Below, piece after piece: positions 22,741 to 34,689 of a DNA stretch of 64,000 nt. Position 1 is the first letter of the stretch, and each line of letters begins with the position of its first letter. The notes beneath the pieces are model-generated. The model was given only the letters and a program-made list of their open reading frames with translations. It was not told where the DNA came from and did not search any database. Origin of the DNA: Liolophura sinensis (Eukaryota > Mollusca > Polyplacophora > Chitonida > Chitonidae); NCBI RefSeq assembly GCF_032854445.1, contig NC_088303.1, forward strand, positions 4,163,501-4,227,500, written 5' to 3'. A program made the position numbers and the translations under genes.

Positions 22741-23751
22741 CTAAGTATTAATGTAAACGGTTAAGTGGGGCCTGACGTGTGGATGACGCTATGGTACACA
22801 TGGGGCCAATGGTCAGTGAATAAAGCCGCATACAGCGGCAGTAGCGCGAAACACATGTCTGGTCGCTGGCAAACTAAATGAAATATGATTCAGTATGACA
22901 TAAAGTACACTACATAACCAGACCAATCTGTAGGTATTTGGCTGTGAAGACGACGAAGGCCTATTTATCGACTGTATTCCGGTGGCATCCTCAGGGATCC
23001 TTTCCCAGGTATACAAACTCCCCCTGCTCCATGTATATGCGTGAGTGCCGTCATTGATCGATAGTTATCTTACTGATTTAGGTTTCCAGTTGTAATTAAA
23101 GGCTCAAAACGCGGCACGAATGCAGAGCAAAGAGCACCACCCTCGGGACGCGACCTGCGGGGCAAGGGGACGAGGTCACCGTTCGCCACCACGTGATGTA
23201 GGCCTACGTGCCATATATCAATAGTAGTTACCGGGAACATGGGATTAAGAGACGGAGGGATATGAAACTCCGCTGTTAAAGCCCACTCGCTATAGTTTTA
23301 GCCCGGGCAAGGGTGCCACAAAGTCCAGGTAACGCCTGGCAAGCTGCTTCGGGAACTATCGTGGGCTGCCGGAGTGAGCCGATGTCTTCTGAGCGGACAA
23401 GAGCTGATGTCATATCCAACAAACCTGATGGAAATGGTCAACACGTCTGTTGCCATAATTCCCTCCAGTTTATGGTCAAATCGCCTGCCGCCTTTCGCTT
23501 CTTCACATACATGGAAAAGTATGACTCCCGATACCAGCAGATAAATGTGTGAAATTATACGCTAAAATTCGCCCCGCAAATGTCACTTATAGGAAACTGC
23601 TTATGTTTAAATCGATGTCAGTGATAGTGTATTCGTTGGATTTGTGTCATTTTCAGCTTTCCAGATAGTCTGCATGTTTTTACAGAACTCACGTGATGTT
23701 TTTTTGTACAAACCAGCTCCCCCCGTTGTGATTTAGAAACATTAGGTATCC
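22741..23751. other. Intergenic with a GC-richer island
   Basis: About 23090-23560 is markedly richer in G and C than its surroundings. A 79-codon open frame (23313-23552, plus) lies there but matches nothing I recognise. The island could be an exon, a promoter or part of an old element. Confidence 0.35.
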
Positions 23752-23862
23752 CCATGGGTGTTCCTGGTTTCCTCCCACCATAATATTGGCCTCCGTCCCG
23801 TGAGTGAAATGCTCTTGCGTGCTGCGTAAAACACCAAACAAATAAATAAATAAATAAATAGT
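23752..23862 (+). mobile_element. SINE-B 3' fragment
   Basis: GGTTTCCTCCCACCATAATA, TTGCGTGCTGCGTAAAACAC and a run of AAATAAATAAAT: the last ~110 bp of the SINE-B family. Confidence 0.8.
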
Positions 23863-24347
23863 AACAGGTGTAAAAGTCCTTCTCTGTGTGACCCTTAATT
23901 GTTACATGATCTCCAATTGCTAACCCACGATCCCCTAGCTGTTGTGACGTAAAAAATAGGTGTTATATCAAAACAGTATTTTGTTTAACTTCTTTAAATC
24001 GTTAACTAACTTGTTTAGATTGTGCATACATAATTTATCTTACAACTGATATACATGTAAGAGTTACCCTATTTCTTCAACCACCACTGCGATCAATATT
24101 TTGAAACATTTTGAGAGAACTATGGGATGTAGAAAAATAATTTACGCAGTTTAATAAAACTTGCATCCTTAGTGACACAAACAAGTTATTTTTAGCATCA
24201 TTTTTATAATAATCCTGTGCATAGATTCCTCTGAATAGAGTGCTTTAGTGGTAGAAAAGGTTGAAGATTTAGAGTATACACGCCCTCTTAATTTTCAATT
24301 TTATATCTTGCTTTTATATATCATATAAAGCAAATTTTAAACTATGT

Positions 24348-24425
24348 TGTCTCCCACCATAATATTGGCTGCTGTCATATAAGTGCAATATTCTGCATAC
24401 GACATAAAACACTAATCAAATAAAT
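24348..24425 (+). mobile_element. SINE-B 3' fragment
   Basis: TCCCACCATAATATTGGCTG, ATATAAGTGCAATATTCTGC and ACATAAAACACTAATCAAAT: a diverged copy of the last ~75 bp of the SINE-B family with a minimal tail. Confidence 0.7.
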
Positions 24426-25315
24426 TTTAAAAATTCTTTGCATGTTTTGGACTCGCCGATGCATTACTTATTTGGTATCATTGGCCTACGACAATTCTGT
24501 TGACAACTTTTAAATGTGGGCGTCAGATAAACCGGTTCTGATCATACAGAAGGAAGATGACACATAAAAAATGTCCCTGTCTCTCAGAATGGGCTTCTTC
24601 CCTCTGGATTTTCGAGGCAGAAGTAATCAACTTTACGAAACAGAAACAAATGTTTTGGTAAGACAGTTTACAATAACAAGGAGGGTGAAAATGTTACATC
24701 AGCATTTAAGCTCAGATCTAATGAGTAAAAATTTTACTTCACCATACCATCACATGAAAATCAACAATATTTAAATTGGACCTGAATGACACATTTTCAA
24801 TGAACTTTTTGACTCTCTTCCCTGAAATATATACGTAAGTAGCCTGCCAAATCCACATGCTCTATTAACATCAAATGGAACCATACACCTGCTGACAGTT
24901 CGGTTTTATTTTATGTGTCATACGGTTGTAAATAAATGCAATAAACACCAAAATAATTGAAGACACTTCCCGCAATATTTAATGCGTCTTGTTGCTGAAA
25001 TAGACATCTATAATTTAAATGGTTCTATTACTAATCATCTACCTGTGCAAAATTGAACTCTGGAATTAGAAATTACAACAGCCGACTTATTACAGCGGCT
25101 CACATTTTAATAGAAAAAAATTATAACAGAGAGATCATTAACAAGACCATGTCCAAAAATGACTATTCAGTGTAAATAAAACGTGCTTTTTTTGAGATGT
25201 TTGATCCGATAACAGAACACGACTCACAGACGTAAAATTATAAACATGGCGATTACAATCCGTAATCTAGCCGAATTTAGTCACTGGGCATGGTGACTGA
25301 ATTTTATACCTGTCG
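24426..25315. other. Intergenic, nothing recognised
   Basis: AT-rich. The 67-codon open frame at 24571-24774 matches no known domain. Confidence 0.5.
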
Positions 25316-25326
25316 TCTTGGTCAGT

Positions 25327-25568
25327 AGCATGAAGGGGATAGTGCAATGACTGGTTGACCCGTATCAGTATAATGGCTCGGGCGGGGCGGCTTACTTGCC
25401 TTCGGTAAGTCGTTTCAGTGAAGCAGCGTTAAAAAAAAAAAGCGGTGCAAATCCGTCCTGCAACAAGGAGGCACATTACACGTACATGCACCCTAAGGAT
25501 CCCTTCGTCGTCATATGACTGAAAAATTGTTGACTACGACGTTAAACCCCAAGCACTCACTCACACAC
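25327..25568 (+). mobile_element. SINE-A copy, 5' truncated
   Basis: Starts inside the body (AGCATGAAGGGGATAGTGC) and runs to the CACTCACTCACACA tail. It is flanked by an 11-bp duplication TCTTGGTCAGT (25316-25326 and 25569-25579), so the truncation happened during reverse transcription and not by later deletion. Confidence 0.9.
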
Positions 25569-25639
25569 TCTTGGTCAGTTGATGGGACGAACAGACCCGA
25601 CTGCACGTTAATTTCAATGTTGTTCAGGCTTGAGGTGGA

Positions 25640-25930
25640 CTGATGTTTCCGTGAATAAAACTGAAAAATGAGCTCTCGGTCAGAAATAGTACATAACTTC
25701 ATCCGCGCTGAATACTGTAAAGACATGTAAAAATAGTTGAATTTTGTTATCAAGTTTAGAAAATATTGCTCTATTCGAAGAGATATCCTTTCATCGAAAA
25801 AGGGTTCTCTTTCTATGTATATAAAAATTCACGTGAAGGACACGGGAAACCTAAGTATTGTGTTACACTTTGTGTGCTATTGCTTACGGAGTAAACCCAA
25901 TTTCTGAAGCCGGGAAAGTGTCCACGGCAA
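25640..25930 (+). repeat. Dispersed satellite-related copy 2 (core plus upstream)
   Basis: 25845-25930 is the 86-bp core and is very close to the one at 22655-22740 (both have CGGAGTAAACCCAATTTCTG and GCCGGGAAAGTGTCCACGGC). The similarity of these two copies extends about 200 bp upstream, and they are closer to each other than to the tandem units. Confidence 0.75.
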
Positions 25931-28211
25931 CCAAACAGTAATAGTAGCTTACTATGTCAAACAGGGCAAACGGTGTGTGGTAGGTGATTCTACCATACCA
26001 AGCCAAGACTAATCTGTGAATGAAAGTCCACTGGTTGGAACAAAAGTGCAAATAGTGGAAGTACGTCCCCCATAGAACACCTTTGGGATATCATGGGTCG
26101 TCGAGTTAGACAACAACCATACCTTGCAGCTATTTGTCTATTTTTCTACCCCTTCGCTGTTTGTTCAGTTGTAGAATGATTTGAGGGCTGCTTTGTCCGT
26201 TCTTACTCAAGACTTTCAATATCTAAAGTCATTGGCCTTTTCAAAATATTAAATTTCAGTCATCCTGTCTTTTGCTTTTGCAAAATAAATTGATTGGAAC
26301 TCTTTGTAAAGTTTCTTTTGGCCGTCAGTTTACAATATTGACCTCAGTAACCTTTTCCGGAATCTGGTAATTGACTTTAGGTGTATTTTGACCGTTCTGC
26401 GGCAAAGATTAACCGATGTCTTCTTTAAAGTTCTGTGGTTGGTGAGTTAATCTTGTGAAGTGTCGGACTGCCGCGTGATCAAGCTAAGCGATTTAAATTA
26501 TTCAAAAACGCTTGATCTTGTTATATATTGTTCAGAATGGGTACGCATGTTTAGTACATATGTATAAATATATATGTAGGAATATGTTCTGTAATAATCT
26601 TGAATCCATTGATTAGCCGCCATGTTTATCTATGTATTACTTGTATCCTCTCGTGTCACCCTGGGTGGTCTTTGAGTGTAAATAAATGAATGAAAGGGCA
26701 TGATTCTCATGGCTGACTGAGCGAGAACAATAAAGCTTCGTATTCCTCCGTCTCTTGATTTCAGTTTGAACGCAGCTCGCTGGCAGAAATTGACGCGTTC
26801 GTTTGGGTCATTCTTTAACCTTGCAATAGACTTATGAAATGGACAAACTTGTACAGGCTGCCAATAAAACTTATACATGAACAGAGCTCTTTAATATCGC
26901 CTGAGTAGAAAATGCTTAGGAAATATGTATAAATATTAATTTTATTACAAAGCCTATGGACTGTGCACGTATAGGTTGGGGCACTATCACTGAAGGTTAG
27001 ATAAACACCATAGAATATATCCAAAAGGACGCTCTGCGTGTTATCACTGGACACTAGACAAACACGTTGTTCCTAACATACTGTGCAAAGATTCAGGCTT
27101 CATACAAATGCGTATACGTCACAACATACATCTCCATCTATTCATTCAAAATCGCATCAATGATTCATCCAGCAATGTATTTGAAAATAAACTACCACCA
27201 CCAACATATTATCGGAACCCCCATCAAACCAGAACAACAAACGACTAGCAAGTTTCCAAGAAGAACAACCATCCAAAAAGAAATGAAGGGCCATTTGCCC
27301 CAAACAGAGGTCTCGGCGCCCTCGTGCAAAATGAAATATTATTCAGTGTGAAAGAAAGCACATATTTTTTATTAAAGTAATATTAGAGCTCTACCGGTAT
27401 TGGATATCTCTCACCTCCACTCATGTATATATCTAAGTGTGTTTGTGCGCAGTCAAATATAATTTAGCATGAAATAATCCATCGGAGTAATCAGCATTTG
27501 TATTTAAACGAAACATGCAAATGACATGACATAATAGTAAGTAAAGAGCATGACATCATAGTATCATTTGTTTGCATAGATAGTCGTGATCAGGTAAGTG
27601 CACGAATTGTCTCATCCATTGGACCGTGGGTGTCACAAATCACATGCAAAGCATGGAACGTTTGTAGAAAATGCATAATAAAATTAGGCGTTTCTTTACC
27701 ATTTCTTATTTATTTGTTCTATTTTAAATTTGTTAATTTTTAAATGAAATACAATTGAGTTTTTTACTATAATGATCAGTGGGATAGATATAAAAGTGTG
27801 TAAACGTTAATAATACAATCGCAATATCATAGGGATACATATAAAAAATGTAATATATCTGACTTGTTTAAAATTTCTACCTTGCATATTAATATGTATG
27901 TGTCCATGGTCCTTAGAGGAATAACTTAGTTGCCCCACTGAACGAAGTAAAACGTCAGTCAAATGCAAACAAATTCCCTCCTCCTCTCTCATACATCCCT
28001 TAGAAAACAAATACTGTGTTACACAATGAGTACACTTCCTTATGGACCAAATCAAGGTTTTGGGGCTAAATCTGGTCTTTTTATCTTTGTTGGGTACTTT
28101 ACGAACTGTTCATGTAACCGCTTATATAGCTCCAGATTTACATGCCCTTAGCACCATAGGTTAAGCATACTTAGGTACAAAAAAAATACAGTGCTGTTAA
28201 TTTCTGTTACT
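25931..28211. other. Intergenic with Tc1 scrap and a weak core relic
   Basis: Apart from the transposase fragment at 26060-26145 and a poor match to the satellite core at about 28003-28070 (CTGTGTTACACAATGAGTAC; CTTATGGACCAAATCAAGG), nothing was identified. A GTGTAAATAAATGAATGAAAG stretch at 26676-26697 resembles the tail of an old retroposon. Confidence 0.4.
26060..26145 (+). pseudogene. Tc1-like transposase fragment
   Basis: One frame reads SPIEHLWDIMGRRVRQQPYL, the segment around the last catalytic acid (the E of PIEHLWD) of Tc1/mariner DD34E transposases. Nothing else of the transposase could be found nearby, so this is an old remnant. It belongs to a different lineage from the element at 32.0-33.2 kb, which has PLEHLWDHLDRRLKQR. 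Confidence 0.75.
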
Positions 28212-28445
28212 AGCGCAGCGTAATGATCCAGGAGTCTCTCACCAATGCGATCGCTGGGAGTTCAAGACCAGCTCATGCTGCCTTCCTCTCCGGCCGTACG
28301 TGGGAAGGTCTGTCAGAAATCTGCGGGTGGTCGTGGGTTGCCCCTGGGCTCTGCCAGATTTCCTCCCACCATAATGGTGGCCGCCGTCGTATAAGTGAAA
28401 TATTATTGAGTACGGCGTAAAACACAAATCAAATAAATAAATAAA
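28212..28445 (+). mobile_element. SINE-B copy, 5' truncated
   Basis: Begins at AGCGCAGCGTAATGATCCAG (head missing) and runs through the B-box region, TTTCCTCCCACCATAATGG, TTGAGTACGGCGTAAAACAC and the AAAT tail. A 14-bp duplication TAATTTCTGTTACT (28198-28211 and 28446-28459) frames it. It sits about 65 bp from the first satellite unit. Confidence 0.9.
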
Positions 28446-28509
28446 TAATTTCTGTTACTCTTCTAGAATTGCTCGAACTGCCGTGTTTTTATCACATTTA
28501 ACATACAAT

Positions 28510-29710
28510 CACATTGGAACCGTGGAGCTGATTCAAGGAAGAACAAAAATTGAAAAGTAGAGCTCTAACGATATTTGGCTGTGGAACAACCATAACTTAT
28601 TTTCTGAAAAACGTCTGATGCCAGAATGTTCGTCTTCCAGCTGTTCCAGCTCTCCCACATCCACCCGTATACATGTATCTGTCAGAGTGGCGTGGTACAA
28701 AGGCACGTATTTTATACTGTGAAAAATAAATATTTGTATTTTACTGAAAACCGGAGATAGTAGTATCATAATGAATAAAGATCAAGGCATTACACTATAA
28801 CTATTTAAAGCGTTAGCTACATTTCTATACATATGTTTGGTAAGGGAAATACATGGATTATCTCTTGCCTTGGTTCTTTGGATGCCACAAATCACAACGT
28901 TTGGCACGTTTGCTAAAAATAACACAGTAATCATAGTAATGTAGTGCTCTATTGTGTATGTATTGTCCATGTCTATGTGCCCTATTGTTTATGTCTTAAA
29001 AGTATGCTATTGTAAGTAAAACACAATGCACACTATTTAAAGAGGATAAATGGAATAGCTGTCAGTATGTTAAAAGTGATATAAATAATGGCGGTACCAT
29101 AGGTCATGGATAAAGATGTAAAGAATTTGTGAATTGTTTCAACTCTTTATTATGCATATCCACATGTGTGTTTCCATGGACGTTGAAATATCCGAATTGC
29201 CATCCACCAAGGGTCTTCCATATCACAACTAATAAACAGGAGGCATAGTACTGTTTAAAAAATTTTTTTTCAGTTATTAATATATCTTTTGTTATTATTT
29301 ATTTGATGTTTATTCATTTTATTTGTGTTCATACTTTAATATTTCTTGTATACAGAAATACAATCTGCAGATTGCAAATGGATCTGCAGCACTGAGTAAA
29401 GAGGCGGCGACAATGTGATGGCTAGTATATCAATGTGATGGTTGCTATATTGCCACTTGTGACGGTAAATTCTGGTCTCTTGTCGATTCGTCTCTGTTAG
29501 GGTTTTATTCTAGCTGTTCATAAAAATGCTTAAATGTAACAGCTTATATGACACATTGACCTCTAATGATCTTCTGATAACTGCAGCGAAGGACTGTAAA
29601 TCAGTAAAGGCAGTTCATTCCCTCCACATGCAAGGCTGGTTACACCGATGGACATACCCACTCTAATTCCTACTACGCGAATAATTGTACAAAACCTTCG
29701 GAATCCGGAG
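28510..29710. repeat. First, internally deleted satellite unit
   Basis: Starts inside the core (GTGGAGCTGATTCAAGG) and runs to the CCTACTACGCGAATAATTG region at about 29670-29700. There it joins directly to AACCGGAGATAGTAGTATC of the next unit, skipping about 0.55 kb that all central units have. This marks the decayed left edge of the array. Confidence 0.75.
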
Positions 29711-31984
29711 AAAACCGGAGATAGTAGTATCAGAGTGGGTATAAAAGCACAGATTGTCTCGTCCTTTGGATCTTGGATGCCAGAAATCACAGTGAGTTGC
29801 ACATTTTGTGAAAACACACAATAATCAAAGCAATTTAGTGATGTAGTATTTGTTTCTTTGTCTTTAAAAATATGTTATAGTACGTGAAATACAATTGACG
29901 TTATATAAAAAAGATAAATGGAATGGATGTTAATATGTCAAAAGGTGATATAAATAATCGCAATATCACAATTCATGAGTAAAAATATAAAGAATGTATG
30001 ACTTTGCCTCAACTCTTTATTATGCATATCCATATGTGTGTGTCCATGGACGTAGATATATCCGAATTGCCATCTACCATGGGTTTTGCATTCACAACTA
30101 ATAAACGGGAGACCTGACACTTTTTAAAAAAAATTTCAGTAATTAAGATATCTTTTTGTTTATTTTGTGACTTATTCCTTTCATTTGTGCTTTTACTCTC
30201 ATGTATATTTACACAGGAATACAAAGATCCACAACAATGAGTAAGAAGCGACGACAATGTGATGGTTGCTATATTGCCACTTGTGACGGTAAATTCTGGC
30301 CTCTTGTCAATTGATCTGTGTTAGGGTTTTATTCTAATTGTTGACGAAAAAGCTTAAATGTAACAACTTATGTGATCCCTTGATCTCTAATGAAGCTCCA
30401 ATAACTACATCGAAGGACTGTAAATCAGTAAAGGCAGTGGAATCCCAGGCATTCCGTCCACATGCAAGGCTGGCATTCAAGTACATGCTTACACCGACGG
30501 ACATACCCACTCTAATTCCAACTACTCGAACAATTGCACAAAGAATTCAGCATCAGCCAGCATATTAGGTTGTTATAAAAGTACAGAAAATGCCCAAAAC
30601 ACTCTGTTACTAATAACTTTTTCTCAGAATTTTAGTCTTAAAAACAGTGAAAAATGGATAGATTGCTATTTTTGTGCAGTAAATGTAAATAAATTCAAGT
30701 GGGTAAATATATTTACCATATGTTTGTATATTCTAAGAAATATAGCTTAATCGAAACACGGTATTTTTTGGTATCGGTGTAAATTTTGAAATTGCATAAT
30801 TTGGAAACCTAAGTAATGTGTTACACTTTGTGTGCACTTACTTATGGAGGAAACCAAGTTTTTGGAGTCGTGGAGCTGATTCACGGCAAGAACGAAAATT
30901 AAAAAGTAGAGCTCTGTCGATATTTGGCTGTGGAATAACCATAACTTATTCTCTTAAGACGTATATTGTCACCCTGATCCTTTGGCAGCTGTTCCAACTC
31001 TCCCACACCCACCCATATACATGTATTTGTGAGAGTGGCGTGGTACAAAGGCACGTATTTTATACTGTGAAAAATAAATATTTGTATTTGAATGAAAACC
31101 AGAGATAGTACTATCACAGTGGGTATATATCAAGGCATTACACTATAACTTATTTAAAAAATTGGCTATATTTGTATACATATATTTGGAAATGAAAATA
31201 CACGGATTGTCTCGTCCCCTGGATCTTGGATGTCAGAAATCACAATGACTTGCGTATTTTGTGAAAACACACAATAATCAAAGCAATTTAGTGATGTAGT
31301 ATTTGTTTCTTTATCTTTAAAATATGTTATAGTACGTGAAACACAACTTACATTATATTTTACATTAAAAAAAGATGAATGAAATAGATGTCAGTATGTC
31401 AAAAAGTTATATAAATAATCGCAATATCATAGTTTATGGGTAAAGATATAAAGAATGTATGACTTTGCTTCAACTCTTTATTATGCATATCCACATGTAT
31501 GTGTACATAGACGCAGAAATATCCGAATTGTCCTCCATAACAACTATTAAACGGGAGGTCTGGCACTTTTAAAAAATATTTTCAAGCAATAAAGATATCT
31601 ATTATGATTGTTAATTTTGTAAATTATTCATTTCATTTGTGTTTGTACTCTAATATATATTTACACAAGAATACAAAATCTACAACACTGAGTTAAAAGT
31701 GAGGAAAATGTGATGGCTGCTATATCGACACTCGTAACCGTAAATTCTTGTCTCTTATCGATTCATCTCTGATGGGGTTTATTCTAATTGTTTATTAAAA
31801 AGTTTAAATGTGACAGCTATATGTGACCCCTTGATCTCTAATGAAGCTCTGATAACTACAACGAAGGACTGTGAATCAGTAAAGGCAGTGGAATCCCAGG
31901 CATTCCCTCCACATGCTTACACCGACGGACATACCCACTCTGATTCTTACTTCTCCAACAGTTGCATAAAACCTCCTTCATCAG

Positions 31985-32914
31985 TCAGCATATCAGGCTG
32001 TCCCACTCCTCAAATAAAGCCTGTTTGAGCTGTTGCCTGTTTTGTTGGGGAGGGATGCGTTGTTTCAGACGTCGATCAAGATGATCCCACAGATGCTCTA
32101 AGGGATTCATATCTGGCGATCGTGCTGGCCAAGGCAGTACGTTGACATCAACGGTGTCCAGATGATTTAGTACAACTCTGGCGGTATGAGGTCGTGCATT
32201 GTCCTGCTGCAAAAGGATACCCCTTTGCTGTTGATGCACGAATGGCACCACAACAGGTTCCAATATTTCATCTCGGTATCTTTGGCCAGTCAGATTTCCC
32301 TGGATGATGACCACTCTCGTTCTCACCTGTCCACAAATTCCGCCCCATACAAGCACCCCACCAGCACCACAAGGGTGGACATTCTGAATGCAGTTTTGTG
32401 CCAATCGCTCTCCCCTGCGTCGATACACACGAATTCGATAATCATTTCTGAAGAGGTTATATCGGCTTTCATCAGTGAACAGCACCATTTCCCAGACTCG
32501 TCGCTACCATCGACGTACAACTCTTGCCCAACGCAGCCTGTTTTGACAGTGTAGAGGAGTCAATGCCATTCCACGGAAGGGGCGATAGGCTGTAATACCT
32601 CTCACGCGGAGTCGTCGTAAGACTGTGCGTCTGCTGATGGGGTGTCCCAGTGCCGTTTCCACCGTTGACGTCGCCGTCACAAACCGGTTACGCAGGTGGA
32701 TTGTGCTGATGTACCGGTCTTCGCCAGGCGTCGTAGCACTTGGCCTTCCCGATCTTGGACGATCTTGTGTCCTGCCTGTTAGGCGGTAACGACTCAACAG
32801 TCTGCTGATGGTGGCTTGACTGCATTTGAATGTTCTGGCAATGTGGTGTTGTCTGGCCCCCATGTCGGCCATACCAGTGGCTATATCACGTTCTGCTTGT
32901 GTGAGTCTCGGCAT
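31985..32914 (-). pseudogene. Tc1/mariner transposase, one in-frame stop, 3' truncated
   Basis: Starts at ATG 32914 (MPRLTQAERDIA). Residues 1-~70 form a paired-type helix-turn-helix (QHHIARTFKCSQATISRLL) followed by a GRPR-like linker. A TAG at 32506-32504 interrupts the frame after RVVRRW; reading continues in the same frame (RRVWE, then MVLFTDESRY), so a single nonsense change, probably from a tryptophan codon, is enough to explain the break. Catalytic residues are visible: D in FTDESRY, D in QQDNARPHTA, and E in PLEHLWD with 34 residues between the last two (DD34E). The frame ends after EEWD, where sequence turns into satellite, so the last residues and the 3' terminal repeat are gone. 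Role in life: cut-and-paste transposition; inactive here. Confidence 0.93.
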
Positions 32915-33189
32915 CTCTTAGATGTTTTTTATGGTATTGCACCCTTACCATATGCTACATCGGTATTTATACGGCAGTCATTATCGAGAATTTTCAACAG
33001 GGCCCGAAACTCTATTTTTCCGATTTTTCATGATGTCTGACACCAATTTCAATGAATCTTGTTAAAAAGTGACGTGTACACAGGATGCTTATGTGCAAAC
33101 GTATTCGCACAAAGTTCAAACTCATTCAACTTATTTTTCCATAGAAAAAACTGGATTTGAAAGTTATACGTTTCTTTTGCCCGGTAGTA
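32001..33189 (-). mobile_element. Tc1/mariner element inserted in satellite
   Basis: The transposase-5' end is complete: TACTACCGGGCAAAAGAAAC on the minus strand at 33189-33170, next to TA in satellite sequence TATATTTACACAGG. The other end is missing: at about 32001 the element meets satellite AGCATATCAGGCTGT. About 1.09 kb of the satellite period expected between the two flanks is also absent, so a deletion took the distal element end with neighbouring satellite. Confidence 0.85.
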
Positions 33190-34689
33190 TATATTTACAC
33201 AGGAGTATAAAGATCTACAACATTGAGTAAGAAGTGACAACAATGTGATTGTTGCTATATCGCCACACGTGTCGGTAAATTCTTTTCTGTTGTCAAGTCA
33301 TCTCTCTTAGGGTTTTATTCTAATTGTTTATAAAAAAGATTTAATGTCACAGCTTATATGACCTCTTGGTCTCAAATGAAGCTCCGATAACTACAACGAA
33401 GGACTGTAAATCAGTAAAGGCAGTGGAATCCCAGGCATTCCCTCCACATGCAAGGCTGGCATTCAAGTACATGCTTACACCGACGGACATACCCACTCTA
33501 ATTCCTACTACTCGAACAATTGCACAAAGAATTCAGCATCAGCCAGCATATTAGGTTGTTATGAAAGTACAGAAAATGCCCAAAACACTCTGTTACTAAT
33601 AACTTTTTCTCAGAATTTTTGTCTTAAAAACAGTGCAAAATGGTTAGATTACTATTTTTGTGCAGTAAATGTAAATACATTTAAGTGGGTAAATATATTT
33701 ACCATATGTTTGTATATTCTAAGAAAAAGAGCTTAATCGAAACACGGTATTTTTTAGTATCGGTGTAAATATTGAAATTGCATAATTCGGAAACATAAGT
33801 AATGTGTTATACCTTCTGTGCACTTACTTATGGAGGAAACCTAGTTTTTGGAGTCGTGGAGTTGATTCACGGCAAGAACGAAAATTAAAAAGTAGAACTC
33901 TGTCGATATTTGGCTGTGGAATAACCATAACTTATTCTCTTAAGACGTATATTGTCACCCTGATCCTTTGGCAGCTGTTCCAACTCTCCCACATCCACCC
34001 GTATGCATGTATATGTCAGAGTGGCGTGGTACAAATGCACCCATTTTATACTGTGAAAAATAAATATTTGTATTTGAATGCAAACCGGAGATAGTACTAT
34101 CACAGTGGGTATATATCAAGGCATTACACTATAACTTATTTAAATAATTAGGTATATTTGTATAAATATGTTTTGTATAGGAAAAGCACGGATTGTCTCG
34201 TCCTTTGGATCTTGAATGTCAGAAATCACAATGAGTTGCACATTTTGTGAAAACACACAATAATCAAAGCAATTTAGTGATGTAGTATTTGTTACTTTGT
34301 CTTTGAAAATGTGTTATAGTACGTCAAATACAATTTACGTTATATAAAAAAGATAAATGGAATAGATGTTAGTGTGTCAAAAGGTGATATAAATAATCGC
34401 AATATCACAATTCATGGGTAAAAATATAAAGAATGTATGACTTTGCCTCAACTCTTTATTATGCATATCCACATGTGTGTGTCAATGGGCGTAGATATAT
34501 CCGAATTGCCATCTACCATGGGTTTTGCATTCACAACTAATAAACGGGAGACCTGACACTTTTATAAAATTTCTAAGTGATTAAGATATCTTTTCTTATT
34601 GTTTATTTTGTGACTTATTCATTTCATTTGTGCTTTTACTCTCATGTATATTTACACAGGAATACAAAGATCCACAACAATGAGTAAGA

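Noticed and set aside
32186-32554. 122-codon plus-strand frame at 32.2-32.6 kb
   Set aside because: It is antisense to the Tc1 transposase, which has clear catalytic motifs on the minus strand.
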